Shown: one piece after another, positions 35,441-47,610 of the stretch
How positions within the stretch are numbered: position 1 is the first letter of the stretch
Layout of the letters: each line of letters starts with the position of its first letter
Assembly (NCBI GenBank): GCA_021464415.1
Contig: JAKCWG010000782.1
Location: forward strand, 142,538 to 206,537
From: Lonicera japonica
Taxonomy: Eukaryota; Streptophyta; Magnoliopsida; Dipsacales; Caprifoliaceae
Reading direction: 5' to 3'
DNA length: 64,000 nucleotides
Notes under the pieces: model-generated
What the model saw: the letters and a program-made list of their open reading frames with translations, nothing else
Databases searched by the model: none
What the model was told of the DNA's origin: nothing
Translations under genes and position numbers: made by a program

Positions 35441-36543
35441 TTCACTATCCTAATCAGACTCAAAGGCATCTTATGGTTCATCAAACTTGTGAGAATTGAA
35501 GAAAAATTTTAGGATCATATTGCCTAAGTTGATTTAGGGTTTTATCAAAAATAATTTGAGATTTGATAAGCGAAATTAAAAACTCTAGGTCTAATCAATT
35601 TCATTGTCGAAACCTATGTTATGTTTTCTAACAATTATCAATCAAGCAATCACACAAAAGCAATCCACAAGGAAGTAAAGAAGTATCCTTACATGCTTAG
35701 GACTAATCATCGAGATTAACCGGAAGTTCATCACTATGATCAAAACGGAATTATAGACTCAATAACTTATAGCAATTGCTTCCCCATATTTTATGCAATA
35801 ATCCCGCCAATCCCTTGAACGTAGAATTCAACCGCAACTGGCTTGGCGTTGCGCTTCTCGCTTTTCTGGCTTTCCCATCGCCTCATTCTACGCACTTGAT
35901 CATACTCCTTCACCCCCATTTGCAATCTTCCTTATCGCAAGTTAGTCACTTTGCTCATCCGTTCCAATCCCAATCAAAGACACTCCCGCAGGACTGTGAA
36001 CATTTGAAACCTTAGTTCTTAGAAATGAAAGAACAATAAGATCTCTTATGGCATGTAAACAAAATTTAGGTGGTGTCTTACAACTCTCAAAATTTGATTA
36101 AAATGTTTGAATATTGTTTTGCCTAAAAAATCTCTTTAAAATCATATATTTTTGTCCCAAACTAATGGGTTATATTTATAAAAATATATAGTTAAAATCC
36201 TTTTTGGAAGGTTAAAAATATTACAAAATATTTTTTGAGATAAAAATACGTGCCCAAAAATTATGCGCTGAACCGATATAACTCAAAAATCTTGGACCAG
36301 TTTGAAAGTAGAGAATTCAATTCCTTGGCCAAGTTAGTGCCAGATCGGTACATAAACCAATACATAAAATGCTAAGGTGTACCGATCCACCTATTAAACC
36401 ATCCGCTACTTTAATTACACGTGACCATATATGTAAATAGGCTTGGCCCATTAATAGTTTGTCTGTGCATGGTTTTTAAATAAAGCGTTTGACTTTTTGA
36501 CATTTAACTTTTCCTCTTTTTTTTTTTTTTTAAATCAAACATT
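35441..36543. other. Intergenic DNA, no gene seen
   Basis: No recognisable protein. A frame at 35776-36015 is proline/histidine-rich without family likeness. A poly-T run lies at about 36516-36532. Confidence 0.5.
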
Positions 36544-37219
36544 TAGGGATGGCAATAAACCCAACCTGATGGGTTTTCGACCCGACCTTAATGGTGCGGG
36601 TTTAGGGATAGTTTTTTTAAGCCTAGGTCGAGTTACGGTTATGCCTTCTAAAGATATTAATATAAAAAATTATATATATATATATAATATTTATAAGGAA
36701 AAAAACCCCTAGGCCTTCATCTAATTTCTCACTCTCTCACTCTCTCACCTCTCCTACCCCTCTCCCAAATCACAAACTCTCTCTCACCTCTCCCACAAAC
36801 CGTCGCTCCACCTCCACCTCCTACGCTGCTCTTCCTCCACTATCACGCCGCCTTATCCTTCAGCTTCATTCTTTCTTTCTAGTTCAACATGCTCAGCCTT
36901 AGCTTCGTTGCTTTGTTTTTCTTGTCTTCGTGCCTTGGCTTCTCACCATTAACCCTATCTAATCAATTAAATAAAGCACCTAAGTCTGCCTACTTGGTTC
37001 TTTCTCTTTCTTTAGTGTTGAGACTATTTGTAATATGGACTATTTGCCTTAATTTGAGACTTCCTAATTTGAGGCAAGGCGGGTCTTCAAGACACTATTG
37101 TAGGGCGGGTTTGGAATTTCAAAAAAAAACCCGTCTCCAGTTCGAGCAGGCTAGTGTATATGCGGGTCGGGTTTGGTAATGGCCAAACCTGCCCCATATC
37201 CGAGCCATTGCCATCCCTA
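36544..37219. mobile_element. hAT-like nonautonomous element
   Basis: Ends TAGGGATGGCAAT...ATTGCCATCCCTA form terminal inverted repeats of about 13 bases, typical of a widespread plant hAT group. The flanking octamers CAAACATT (36536-36543) and CAAATGTT (37220-37227) match at 6 of 8 positions, consistent with an old 8-bp target duplication. Inside are an AT repeat and a C/T-rich leader-like stretch (36720-36890), then an open frame starting MLSLSFVALFF at 36889 that shows no transposase motif. Probably a deletion derivative. Confidence 0.75.
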
Positions 37220-37654
37220 CAAATGTTTCATTTTTTTTTACTTTTAAATAAAATTCTTTTTGTTATTTTTTTGTTTACTTTTATTTCACTGTATTAAATC
37301 TATTTCGACTCCAATTCGATCTAAACGTTAGAGGTAACTTTATGGAATATGTTAGACATGAAAAAAAAGTTTTCTTATTAATTATTGTCGAAGGGACTTT
37401 TCGGATTTTGGCAAAACTCAATAAAAATACTTTAAAAATAAAATTTACTCAAAAGACTTTTAATTTCAATTTTAACACTTAACCACCACCTATATTTTGA
37501 ATCAAACCATATCGCCACTTACCTTAGCCACTAAATTATATGCTGTAGATCTTGTAAGTTCAGCAAAGTTCTGTTGATTGTGGCATCTTCAAATATTCAA
37601 TTCGACTTAAATAATTACAACGAAAAAAATGCTTTTGGCATCCAAAAAATATAA
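37220..37654. other. AT-rich DNA, possible copia LTR remnant
   Basis: If the polypurine-like motif at 37655-37680 is real, the matching 3' LTR (minus strand) would start here with TGTTAGG. I could not find its other end or partner. Confidence 0.35.
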
Positions 37655-38930
37655 ACCTAACAATCTCCCCCTTTGGCTATTCCGATGACAAAACGCATAC
37701 AGCTAATACAAACGCTTTTGACGCAATGTGTATAATATCTTAATTATAGATTATAAGTCGAATTAATCCTTACAAGAATAAAACTCAAAGACATGCCTAA
37801 CTATAAGTCTCCGTTGTAAGTTGTTTCACTTCATAAGGCAAAAAAGTGAGCTAGGCGTAAAGAAATATCAATAATATCAATACTCAAATAAATGCAAAAA
37901 TTATATCTCTCTCCCTCAAAATATTCCTACTTTACTACTCCCACATACATTATCCCCCTTCATCTCTCCCTCCCTTTTGTCATAGGAATAGACTAAGTAA
38001 TGAGTATAAAAAGTAGTAAAACATGGAGAACAAGATTTATGCAAAGCAAATAATATCAATTAACGCAAATAGCATATCATGTTCAAGCAAAGAGATTCTC
38101 GCTCCAATAATCTCAAAACCTTCTAGCTTAAACCTCGAAAAAACCTTTCATTACCAATTCTCAACTTCCCATGGATTTGATTTAGGGTTTCGAGAACAAC
38201 ATTGCCCAAAAAAATTATTTAGCACAAATAGTCGACATGCATTGCTATGTAACATGTATCAAATCTGAAATTTAGGTTCAAAAACATATGATTTTTATTA
38301 ACATGATACATGTACTATGCATATAACAATTCATCAACAATTTAGCTTATATACACCAAGCAACATAGAGTATAAGTATATATCTCATTATGCTAAGAAT
38401 ATGGATCATACAAAGCGCTATCGAATAATTATGAGTTTTGAAACACTTGTGCATCCATATACAAGAAAATTTAGAAAGCCTCTAAACCATTATTTTTCAA
38501 CTAATCCTCCCTCAAAAGCAATGTTTTTCTCTTAAAAACATGTAATTTGCAATCGAACTTATGATATTTTTGGGCATGCATTATATCTTTTCAATGGAGG
38601 CCTTCTCCCCTAGTGGAGGCTGACTATTTTCATTTTGGTAACTTTCGGTTATCCTTTCACTATGGTAGCCCTTTTTTTATCTGATCCCCTCTACATTTTG
38701 TTCCCACATGCTTGTCTTTTAATTTTTCACTCAAAATAACATCACCAAAATCTTACTGCATTAATCATAATGGTTTCTTAGACTTTCTTTCCCTAAATAA
38801 ACAATATATGGGAGGTTCTAAAGTTTCAAATTAAAAGCAAAAGCTTAAACACATGTAATTACCCAATATGCATTAATGTAGATCATGCAGTATAGTGTGT
38901 GGGATACACAAAAACTCTTATGTGATTAAA
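37655..38930 (-). repeat. Copia-type 3' region, copy A, with polypurine-tract-like motif
   Basis: On the minus strand 37655-37680 reads CCAAAGGGGGAGATTGTTAGG, the polypurine tract/LTR junction typical of SIRE-type copia elements. The adjoining sequence up to about 38930 is related to 31940-32640. It lies downstream of the gag remnant at 39296-42225, with no pol between, suggesting an internally deleted element. Confidence 0.6.
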
Positions 38931-38932
38931 AC

Positions 38933-39037
38933 AACTTGCTACCAGTATCAAATTATCAAAGCATAATAACTTGCTACCAATTATCAAATTATCAAAGCAT
39001 AATAACTTATTACCAGTTATCGAATTGTCAAAGCATT
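38933..39037 (+). repeat. Three tandem copies of a ~36-bp unit
   Basis: AACTTGCTACCAGTATCAAATTATCAAAGCATAAT and two variants follow head to tail, the third being the most changed. Confidence 0.92.
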
Positions 39038-39295
39038 ATGCACATATATCTCCAAATTAAATATTTTAAATATGAAAATCTAGAGATATCCGAAAATAAA
39101 AAGCAGTTACAATCACATGCATGCAAGTAATGGGTTTTTCAAAATATATAGGCAATTATTGCAATCGAAAGTCCACACTCAAAATCCACTTTACGTCAGT
39201 ACCTATACAATGACTAAAACCTACCGAAATAAAAAAAACTCACCTAGTATAGCCATCCATCTAACGAATCATAAGCTAGGCGGACTCCCTAACAC

Positions 39296-42225
39296 CTAAG
39301 TAGATGCAATAATCCCTTTTGGGACCCAAATCTTCCTAATCCATGGAGTCATGTCTTTCTTGGGTACCTCACTATCCAAAACCCTAATGTTCTTGTTTTT
39401 CTTATTGTTCCCTCTCAATTTAGGTTTAGGTCTAGGAATTGGAACATTTTTTGACATCTTCAAAGCTTCCCAAGAAAACTCTCTCAAGTGACCTATCCTC
39501 TCACAACATTCACACAAAAAAGGTTGCGGGAGTGTGTGTATACACACCAAAAGGTATCACTTGATTTTCAAGAACTTTCGAATGAAAAACTTTTGAATAA
39601 ATAAATTTTTAAGTAAAAACTTGTTTTCCTGTTTCGGCGTTCTTGGCTTTGTTTGGAACTTGAGGAATTATATTAATGAAAGTTTTAAACTTACAAGAAC
39701 TAACACCATTGAAACTTGAATTTTGGGGAGCGGTCTTAACAAATATGGTCTTTTGCTTGCTTTTTAACATCAAAATTTAAAAATCAAAGTCATTCTTTAT
39801 TATTTTCACTCTTTTGATTTAAAAGCATAAATTCAAGTTTCTTAAAACTAGTTTCTAGCCCAACTTTAACTGTTAAAGCATTTTCAAGTTGTTGAGTTAG
39901 ATCGCAAACGTATTTTCAAGTTGGTGAATTTTATCCTCATACTCTAAATTTGTATTTTTTTAAAGAAGTAATTAGACCAAGACAATTTTCCTTTTCATTC
40001 TCAAGTTGTCTATTTTTAAAAAAAAATCAGTCTTCTCGGCCTTTGAATTTTCAAAACTTGTTTTATCATTTTTAAATCGATTATCTCTTTTTCAAAAAAA
40101 ATGTGTTTTGGATGCAAGTTTTGAATTTTTCACAAAAAGTTTTTAACATTCTGGTAAAAGAGCGTGATAGGCCAATTGAAGATTCAGAAAGTCTTTCTCG
40201 TCATCAGAAAGTGAATTATTGAAAATCTCTTCATTCACTTCTTCTAAGGAATATTTTGCAAAAGCTAAATATTCATGAGATTCTTTTTTAGTGTTTGAAT
40301 TTTTCTCATCATCACTAAGAGTGGCATGCATACCTTTTTTGCCAAACTCTTTCTCTAATATCCTAATCCTAGTAGGGCATTCAAAATCTTTATGAGCTCT
40401 ATCCTAATACTCAAAGCAATTCTCACATGATTGGGGTTTATTCTCTATATTCTTTTTTTCCAATTTCTCAAAATTTTGTCCACCATTGCCCGATTTTTTA
40501 TTTAACTTCATGAATTTATTAAAATTACATGCAAAATTAGCTATTTCATATAAATCAAACATAGAGCATTCATTAAATCCAGCTATGTTTTTCATCTTTA
40601 GCTCTGTTGGTGCGGAAAACTAGAGCTAGTTTATTTCGACATCACATGTCAAATGATTATGGTTATATTGACTTGTGCAGAACAAACAAAAATGAAGTAA
40701 TCACCAACAATGTCGAATGAGACAAAGATATGGAGAGGAGGTTCACCCTATATGAAAATATAGGTTAGTCATCCTCTATGGAATAGAGCTAGAAGCTCGG
40801 GTAGCTTTGTATTATAATAGTTGGACTAATGTTTACAAACTTACAAACTCTCTCTCTAGATATCATATCCTCACAATATCACAACAAGAGAAGGCTAAAC
40901 CACCCAGAGTTTAATCTCTCTAACTTAGGATCTCTGAAGCGGGCTTGGAGCTCTGTTTCTCTGTATCTCACACTTATGGTAAATGTTTGATTGTCCTTGG
41001 TTGTTGGAGTGTATTCAGTGCTCTTCCCCCCTCCCAAAATCAAATGCTTCTTCTATATGTATATGACTGAGAAGAAAACGTGTTAAGGAGCTCTGGGAGT
41101 AGGTTGTGGCCATCCCCTGATCATCACTCCTTCTTATATTGCTTTTCCATAAATTCTGGCGCGTTGCATGCAATGGGTGAGCATTTAATGAAGTTGAGGG
41201 AGGTTCTGCTGCATCAGTGGAGATAGTAGTAGTCGCCCATGCTGCCCATACTTTCTCTGACATGGTAGTTGGCCAGGGAGCTTCAGAGCTCGTCAGAAGA
41301 GTTCTGACGTTCAAGCTCCGTAGTTTGAATCACAAAAATAAATCTTTAAGTTGGACATCCATACTCTGGCCTCTAGGTGGAGCTTCTGAGCCCCCTTCTT
41401 CAAACTGTTTGGGTTGCCAACATGGATGGCCAGGTGCCCCCTCGTGATTGGCCTAACCACACTGGACCGTTGTGAACCTGCTTGGCCCAAAAGCTGACGA
41501 GTCCAGAATTGTGTGGGGCTTGGCTAATTTGACTTGAAACAGCCCAAAGAATTCAAGGCACTTAGCGGTGATGCACGTTATTTTTCGGCCAAATTCCTTC
41601 GTTTAGGTCTCCGAATCCGCGTTTTTACTATTTAAGACGGGTTTTAAATGCGCAATATTTTACCACATCAAGCTCTAAATGCAATGATTTGGTCTGCCTT
41701 TTTCTTTTGAGTCTTTTATTTTGAAAGGCGTAGTTAAACTCAAAAGTTTGAAAAGAGCCAATCAATTCGTTTTTTGTTAAGGAATCCAAATCCTTACTTT
41801 CTTCAATGGCAGTAATTTTTAGGAAGAACCTATCAGGCAAAGACCATAGAATTTTATTTACAATGCAAGATTCAAAAATTATTTGGCCAAGGTTGTAGAG
41901 AGAATTTAGTAAGTCTTTGAACTTACTATGAAAAGTATAAAAAGATTCATTTTCTTTTATCGTAATAGTTTCAAAATATGTCATGAGTTTTTGAATTTTA
42001 GAATTTTTCACAGTTGTGCTTCCTTAAAAAATTGTGGTCAAAATATCGCAAGCTTGTTTGGAAGTAGTACAGTTTGAAATCCTTTTAAACTCTTCCTCAG
42101 AATCATGAACCATGATTGCATTCACACCTGAAGAATTAAACTTACTTGCTTTTAATTCCTTAGTAGTCCACAAGGCTATTGGTTTAATTCCATTGTTCAC
42201 ATCTACAACTAAGCCAAGTTATTTT
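39296..42225 (-). pseudogene. Ty1/copia (SIRE-like) gag remnant split by a solo LTR
   Basis: Minus-strand pieces in order: WTTKELKAS (about 42165), EEEFKRISNCTT, then open frame 42011-41628 with KNSKIQKLMTYFETITIKEN, NKILWSLPDRFFLKITAIEE and LTKNELIGSFQTFE. This is the UBN2-type gag of copia elements. The frame is interrupted at 41670/40605 by the solo LTR. It resumes at about 40600 with FACNFNKFMKLNKK, a zinc knuckle (CENC...H....C, 40440-40385, with a stop inside) and LSDDEKN. It ends near 39300 with KIWVPKG. Numerous stops. Protease, integrase and reverse transcriptase do not follow. Confidence 0.82.
40605..41670. mobile_element. Solo LTR (1066 bp) inserted in copia gag, perfect TSD
   Basis: The segment begins TGTTGGTGCGG and ends TTACCACATCA, flanked on both sides by AGCTC (40600-40604 and 41671-41675). 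Joining the flanks restores continuous gag-like similarity on the minus strand, which confirms the insertion. It contains no coding region. The CT-rich stretch and GC-richer right half (41080-41620) look like LTR regulatory and untranslated sequence. Superfamily undetermined; TG...CA with a 5-bp duplication fits either copia or gypsy. Confidence 0.85.
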
Positions 42226-42870
42226 TTACATTGTATAATATATGAGAGCAGTGTATTCATCAGTGACATAAATCTTTTTTTGTGTGTGTATGTAAACATG
42301 GCTTGCATGCTATATGATTTTTTTTTATTATTTTTGGTAACACTGTATAATTCACAGCAACTTTTAATTGAAATGAAGTTCTTAATTAATACTGTATAAA
42401 TATGTATTGTTTTATGGGTTTAGTGTTAAAAATTATGTATAAAAATAAGACACATATATTCCCTTGAAAACATAGCATAAAGCTACAAATTTACAGTGAT
42501 CGGCAGCCCATTACTACAAAGTCGGTAGGACGTTATTGAAACATGTTAGATCGGCATCATTGTGCCGAAAGTAGCTTATATTTTCGGTAATGTCTTGTCG
42601 ACTAAATTGTATATAATTCGGTAAACTTAGTATGCCGAACAAAGTATTTAGACAAAAAATTTGGTTGGCTGGCCATTGCTGAATTTTAAAAATCGGCAAC
42701 TAGGTGCTGAGATCAATATATTTTTTTCTAGTAATACTGTGTCGATGTTGGTGAAAAAATTAGGAAAACATTTACCACATTTTTATAATTTCTAAAATCT
42801 TGTCACAAATCACAAAGTTACAAAACAAATCAATATTTGAAACATGGATAAAGAGCATAGTGAGGGAATG
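42226..42870. other. Repetitive spacer; possible CACTA-like fragment at 42490-42735
   Basis: Around 42495-42710 the motif CGGCA/TGCCG or its variants recurs in both orientations (atcggcag, gatcggcatcattgtgccgaaag, tatgccgaac, aatcggcaac). This resembles subterminal repeats of CACTA transposons, but no CACTA terminus is evident. Confidence 0.35.
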
Positions 42871-43550
42871 ATTTGCGTGTGAGAATGAGAGAATTGATTA
42901 TAGTGTTTTTACTGAAAGAGATCCATGAGATTGAGAGAGTAGGCTAATTTTTTTTAAGCCTTGGAGTAAGAAAAACAAGTATAAAGTGAAAGAATAAAGT
43001 AAAATATTTTAATTATTTTTAGTAGTGGTGTTTTAAGAAATTTTTTTATACTTTTTGTGGTGGATTTTAATATGTAGCGTGTGGTGCATCTAGCGGTGTT
43101 TTAAAAAATTTATGTACTTTTGTGGTAATTTTTAATTTACAGTAATTTTAAAAACTTTTCTGGTGTAATTAGAATATCCCTATTTATAAAGAGAAAATTT
43201 TAAATCTTCTTCTTTTTTTAAAAGGAAAAAAAAGAGAAAAATTAAAAAAAAAATCTCATGTAATTAGAATCTCCCTATTTAATTATAAAGAGAAGACTTT
43301 AAATCTTCTTTTTTGTTTTTTTAAAAAAAAAAGAAGAAAGAGAAAAAGGAACGAATCATTAAATAAAATAATAAATTAAAAACCATCTTAATTTCCCTAC
43401 ATTTCTTCCTTCAGTGCAAACCAAACAGTAAAGTCCATTCCATCACAATTCTATCTTGAGGAAAAAAGCTGACGCGTAGACTTGACTTCAAAAATTTCAT
43501 TAAATCCGTGCTACTTTAATAATGCTCAACCTTTCTTCCTCACCAAGTTA
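42871..43550 (+). repeat. Dispersed block, copy 1 (relatives at 46695, 48310, 48630)
   Basis: Shares its full order of landmarks with 46695-47590: GCGTGTGAGAATGAGA, 'attatagtgtttttactgaa', 'gtaggctaattttttttaag', 'tttttttatactttttgtgg', 'gtgtggtgcatct', 'aataaattaaaaaccatctt', 'ttgacgcgtagacttgac', 'attaaatccgt-ctactttaat' and 'ctttcttcctcaccaagttaat'. No protein-coding capacity. It lacks the MITE that interrupts copy 2. Confidence 0.85.
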
Positions 43551-46500
43551 ATTCTAGATTTATAAATTTAAAATATCTTTTAATTATTATTTAATTAACT
43601 ATATTTTTTTAATTAAATAATGATTATCGCATTTGTTATATTATATAATTTGATTAAATATTAATGATTAAAATCTAATAGATAGAATGTTTGAATTTAA
43701 TTTTACTTAATAATATATATGATACAAAAAAACAAATTTGATGATTAGAATATGTCTTACTAGTAATCAAATATCCTTTTTTGCCTAAAATAAATTTAAG
43801 ATATATTTTTATGAACTACTTTCATAACAAAAAAAAAATGAATTGTTATAATTTGTATTTGATAGTTATTTATAGAATATATAAGTTATATTATTTTTTT
43901 TATATAATTCGTGTAATTTTCTAATGTCTAGTAAAATACAAAAAGTGAAGTACTTTTCTTAAATAAGAATAAGTGATACATTTAAAGGTTTACGAGATAT
44001 TTCAATTGCCAGTGAACCATGAGTTTATAAAAAAAATTTGTGAGGTTAATAATGAATTTTATGAATGTGCATTGAAAAAAAAGAAGAAGAAGGTTTATTG
44101 TTTGACGAATAAAAAAGAGATGGTATATCGTTGGCATATATAAAACAAATGGGATGGGTTGAACGTTTTCGATAAAAAATATGATCGGACGAAGTGCAAG
44201 TTTTCTTTTACTAAGTGAGAAGAATATTTTTGTAGATTTATATAAGATTTTCATGTTTTAGTTTTAGCGACGACGAAAATTAACGTCCTTATAATACATT
44301 CAGTAAACTCACTCCTCCACCATTGATGTGAATTCAAAGTTTTTTTGAAAAATAAGTAGAGTTAGAAGAAAGTATTGTCTTACTGTAGTGTGAAGACTAA
44401 TTTTGTGGGTCTATTTAAAAACTCACAAATAAAATTAATTAATTTTTGTAAAAAAATAAAAAATAAGTTAAAAAATGTAACAAGATATCTTTTACTTTCT
44501 ATCTTTTTATTAAATTAATATTTTTTTATGTTATTATTAAACGGAGAATTAAGAAAAGAAAATGCGAAAGAAAAATAAAGGAACAAAGGTATCAAAGGTA
44601 GAAAAAAAAAAAGTATAATCAAAGAAAGGGAAAAGCAGGTTCCGTTCAAAGTAAAATATGTTTGATTTTTGTCAAAAAGGAAGAAAAGTTATTATGAATG
44701 CAATCATCCCGTGGGGTCTTTGATGTAATACTTGGTTGGTGGAATTACCAAGGTGAAAATAGAAATCAAGCCTAAAAAAGTGGTTTAATTTCTTAATTTT
44801 TTTTATTTAAAGATACAAAATTTTTTTAAAAAAATTGAAATTAAGTATACCAATTTTCTTTAGGCTGTTTTGATGTTTTAATAACCGTAGAATTAAGAGA
44901 GAGATTTAAACCTCTTTTAATTTTGTATTTTTTAAAAAAATTAAAAATTGAAATACTGAAAATTTCGAAAATTAAAATACCGAACACAAATTATCATGCA
45001 TTGGAGTAGCTAATCAATTGATTTACCTATATCAAATCTACTACGTATATATATTATACAATATTTTTTTGTTTCATTATGTTATGTGCTATATAATATT
45101 TTAAAGTTTAATCCTAAAATATTATTTATGTGATTATATATATATATATATATATAAATTTAACTAAAGAACAATATGAGATATTATAAGATTTGTAATA
45201 TATTTATAGTCTAACTCTTGAAACTTGTAACTCGTTTCTTAAGGGTCTATATATTTTAACATCATTAGTAAAGTTTAATGTTATCATAATCCATAGGTAA
45301 ATATTGAATAAAATTTATCTCTTGCCTTGAGATAAAAACACTGAAAATAAAATTAAGTATGTACTCAAAAATGAAAATAGGTATATACCAAAAAAATTAT
45401 AAATAATACATTTTTTTTTCCAAAAAAACTGCATGGTTTGGTTTTGTTTATTTAAAAACTGAAAATCGAAATTACCAAATATCACGGTTTTATGTATTTA
45501 AAATTTCACCCGTGTATTCATTTTTAAAAATTGCAAAAGTTAGCATTTATATTAAATTTGCTTCCCTTTAATTTTAAATTATTAGTAGTATTAATCTTGC
45601 CTCCCTAATCTTGAACAAAATTAATATTAGTATTAAATTTTCCCCTTTAATTTATAAAAGGTGATATTAATTAGTACTAAATTTATTTCATTTTTTAAAA
45701 AATTCCTGGCTCCGTCTCTGGATAAGAAGAAGGAAGAATACAAATGCAAATGCAGATGCAGAGGACTCAAATATATTTCCATGCATGGATCTGTGACTGA
45801 ATTTATCAAGGTGTGGAATTTGGGACATGATTGAATGCATGTATGTGAATACACAACTAAATCGGTTATTTTATACTCTTAATTTCATTTATGTATGCCT
45901 TTATATAGATCACATGCTTAAACTTTTGTTTTAATTTATGTTTGATGCTAAAACTCAAAATCAACCAATATTTTTTTTAAACAGGGTATATAAGCAAAAT
46001 TTAAACAGAATTTTCAATCAAAAAATATATATACTGTGTTTCTATTAGTTATTCGGTTGAGAAACGTATCTATAAATGATAAAATAAAAGGGCATGCATT
46101 TGCACTGACAACTATTAAATTTTTTTCAATCAACTTATAACTTTGTGTCGAATTATCATGTTAGGTGTAATTTGACCAAAGCTAATCAGACGTTCGTATT
46201 TATGTTAAACACTCGGCAATCTTCTTTCTCACACCATTCATTCTTAAGGAACAAAGAGCGAAGAAAGAACAAAAAAAGTAGAAAAATGATTTTCATTTTA
46301 ATATTCGTAAGAAATATATATTTTTCTCTTTATTTTGTACATTTACTATTTTTCCCCTGTTCATGGAGAGAAAATATATTAGTTTTTTAATATTCTAACC
46401 AAAATACTCTTAAAAATGATAATGTGCAATACACATGACCCTTTCAATCAACTCTAACAATAAAAATAGACAAAAAGGCTAAAGTAAAATTTGATAATTA

Positions 46501-46694
46501 GTTTGAAATGTTAAACGGTGCCCTTTAAAGCTTAGAACCTAAAGCGAAATTGATTTCACGCTACAATTTAAGGATCATTTGCATAATTTACTCCCACAAG
46601 ATCATAAGATTTCTAATTACCGTGTACAAAATGTTCAATTAATAAAATAATGTGCAAAAGGTTCCTTGGAAACGCTTAATTATTATATTTGGCT
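43551..46694. other. Very AT-rich intergenic DNA, no gene seen
   Basis: Dense A/T runs, a (TA)n tract at about 45138-45157, and no recognisable protein. A short 'cctggctccgtctctgg' at 45706 is a fragment of a common plant transposon end. Frames at 43982-44254 (minus) and 46145-46390 have no domain. Confidence 0.6.
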
Positions 46695-47590
46695 ATTTGC
46701 GTGTGAGAATGAGATTGTCGATTATAGTGTTTTTAGTGAAAAAGATCTGTGAGAATGAGAGTGTAGGCTAATTTTTTTTAAGGTTGGAGTAAGAGAAACA
46801 AGGATAAAGAGAAAGAAGAGAGGTAAAATATTTTTAATATTTTTATTAGTGGTATTTTAAGAATTTTTTTATACTTTTTGTGGTGAAATTCAATACAGTG
46901 TGTGGTGCATCTATTGGTGTTTTAAGAATTTTTATGTACTTTTGTAGTAATTTTCAATTTATGATAATTTTAAAAAACTTTTGTGGTATAATTAGAATCT
47001 TCTTTTTTTTAAAAAAAAAAAGAGAAAAAAAGGGACGAATCATTTTTTTCAAAATAAAATAATAAATTAAAAACCATCTTTCCCTAATTTTAGGGTGGTG
47101 ATGTTGGCACCCCCAAAATCTCTTGAAAACACTCCCACTTTAATTCGGTCATTCGCAACCGAATATAAACTTGCAAAATTTGAAAAAACTTGAAAATGCC
47201 TTACTCGGTTGTCAAGAACCGAGTATAAAATTTGAAAAAACTTGAAAATGCCTTATTCGGTTGTCAAGAACCGAGTATATAGACTTATATTCGGTCCTCA
47301 ACAACCGAATAATAGACACTTTACTCGATTGCGAATGACCGAATTAAAGTGAGAGTGTTACCAAATATTTTTGGGGTGCCAACATCGCCACCCTAATTTT
47401 ATTCTTCCGTACGTTTCATCACAAACAACACAATTCTATCATCAGGGAAAAGAGAAAAATAAAAGTTGACGCGTAGACTTGAGTACTTGACTTGAGTCAT
47501 CCAATCAAGGTCAAAAGTTGATTAAATCCGTACTACTTTAATCTGATTCCTCTTTCTACATTATTCTCTCCCTTTCTTCCTCACCAAGTT
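46695..47590 (+). repeat. Dispersed block, copy 2, interrupted by a MITE
   Basis: Direct relative of 42871-43550 with an extra 300-bp MITE (47092-47394) inserted after the 'aaccatctttccct' landmark. Outside the insertion the two copies align throughout. Confidence 0.85.
47092..47394. mobile_element. MITE with long terminal inverted repeats and palindrome units
   Basis: Starts AGGGTGGTGATGTTGGCACC and ends GGTGCCAACATCGCCACCCT. The inverted arms extend about 70 bases. AATTTT flanks both sides (47086-47091 and 47395-47400). The two flanks share up to ten bases, so the duplication could be longer. Internal units TTCGGTTGTCAAGAACCGA are short palindromes present about four times. No coding capacity; the superfamily is uncertain (hAT- or Mutator-like). 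Confidence 0.85.
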
Positions 47591-47610
47591 AATTTTTTAT
47601 CATATATTTT

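Noticed and set aside
36889..37179. 96-residue frame starting MLSLSFVALFF as a secreted-protein gene
   Set aside because: It sits wholly inside the hAT-like element and runs into its terminal repeat. The hydrophobic start alone is not enough.
41015..41447. Frames of 76-99 residues on both strands at the GC-richer part of the solo LTR
   Set aside because: Inside a clearly bounded LTR and without a domain.
42490..42735. CACTA transposon end
   Set aside because: CGGC/GCCG motifs recur but no CACTA terminus or 3-bp duplication is visible; kept only as a weak remark.
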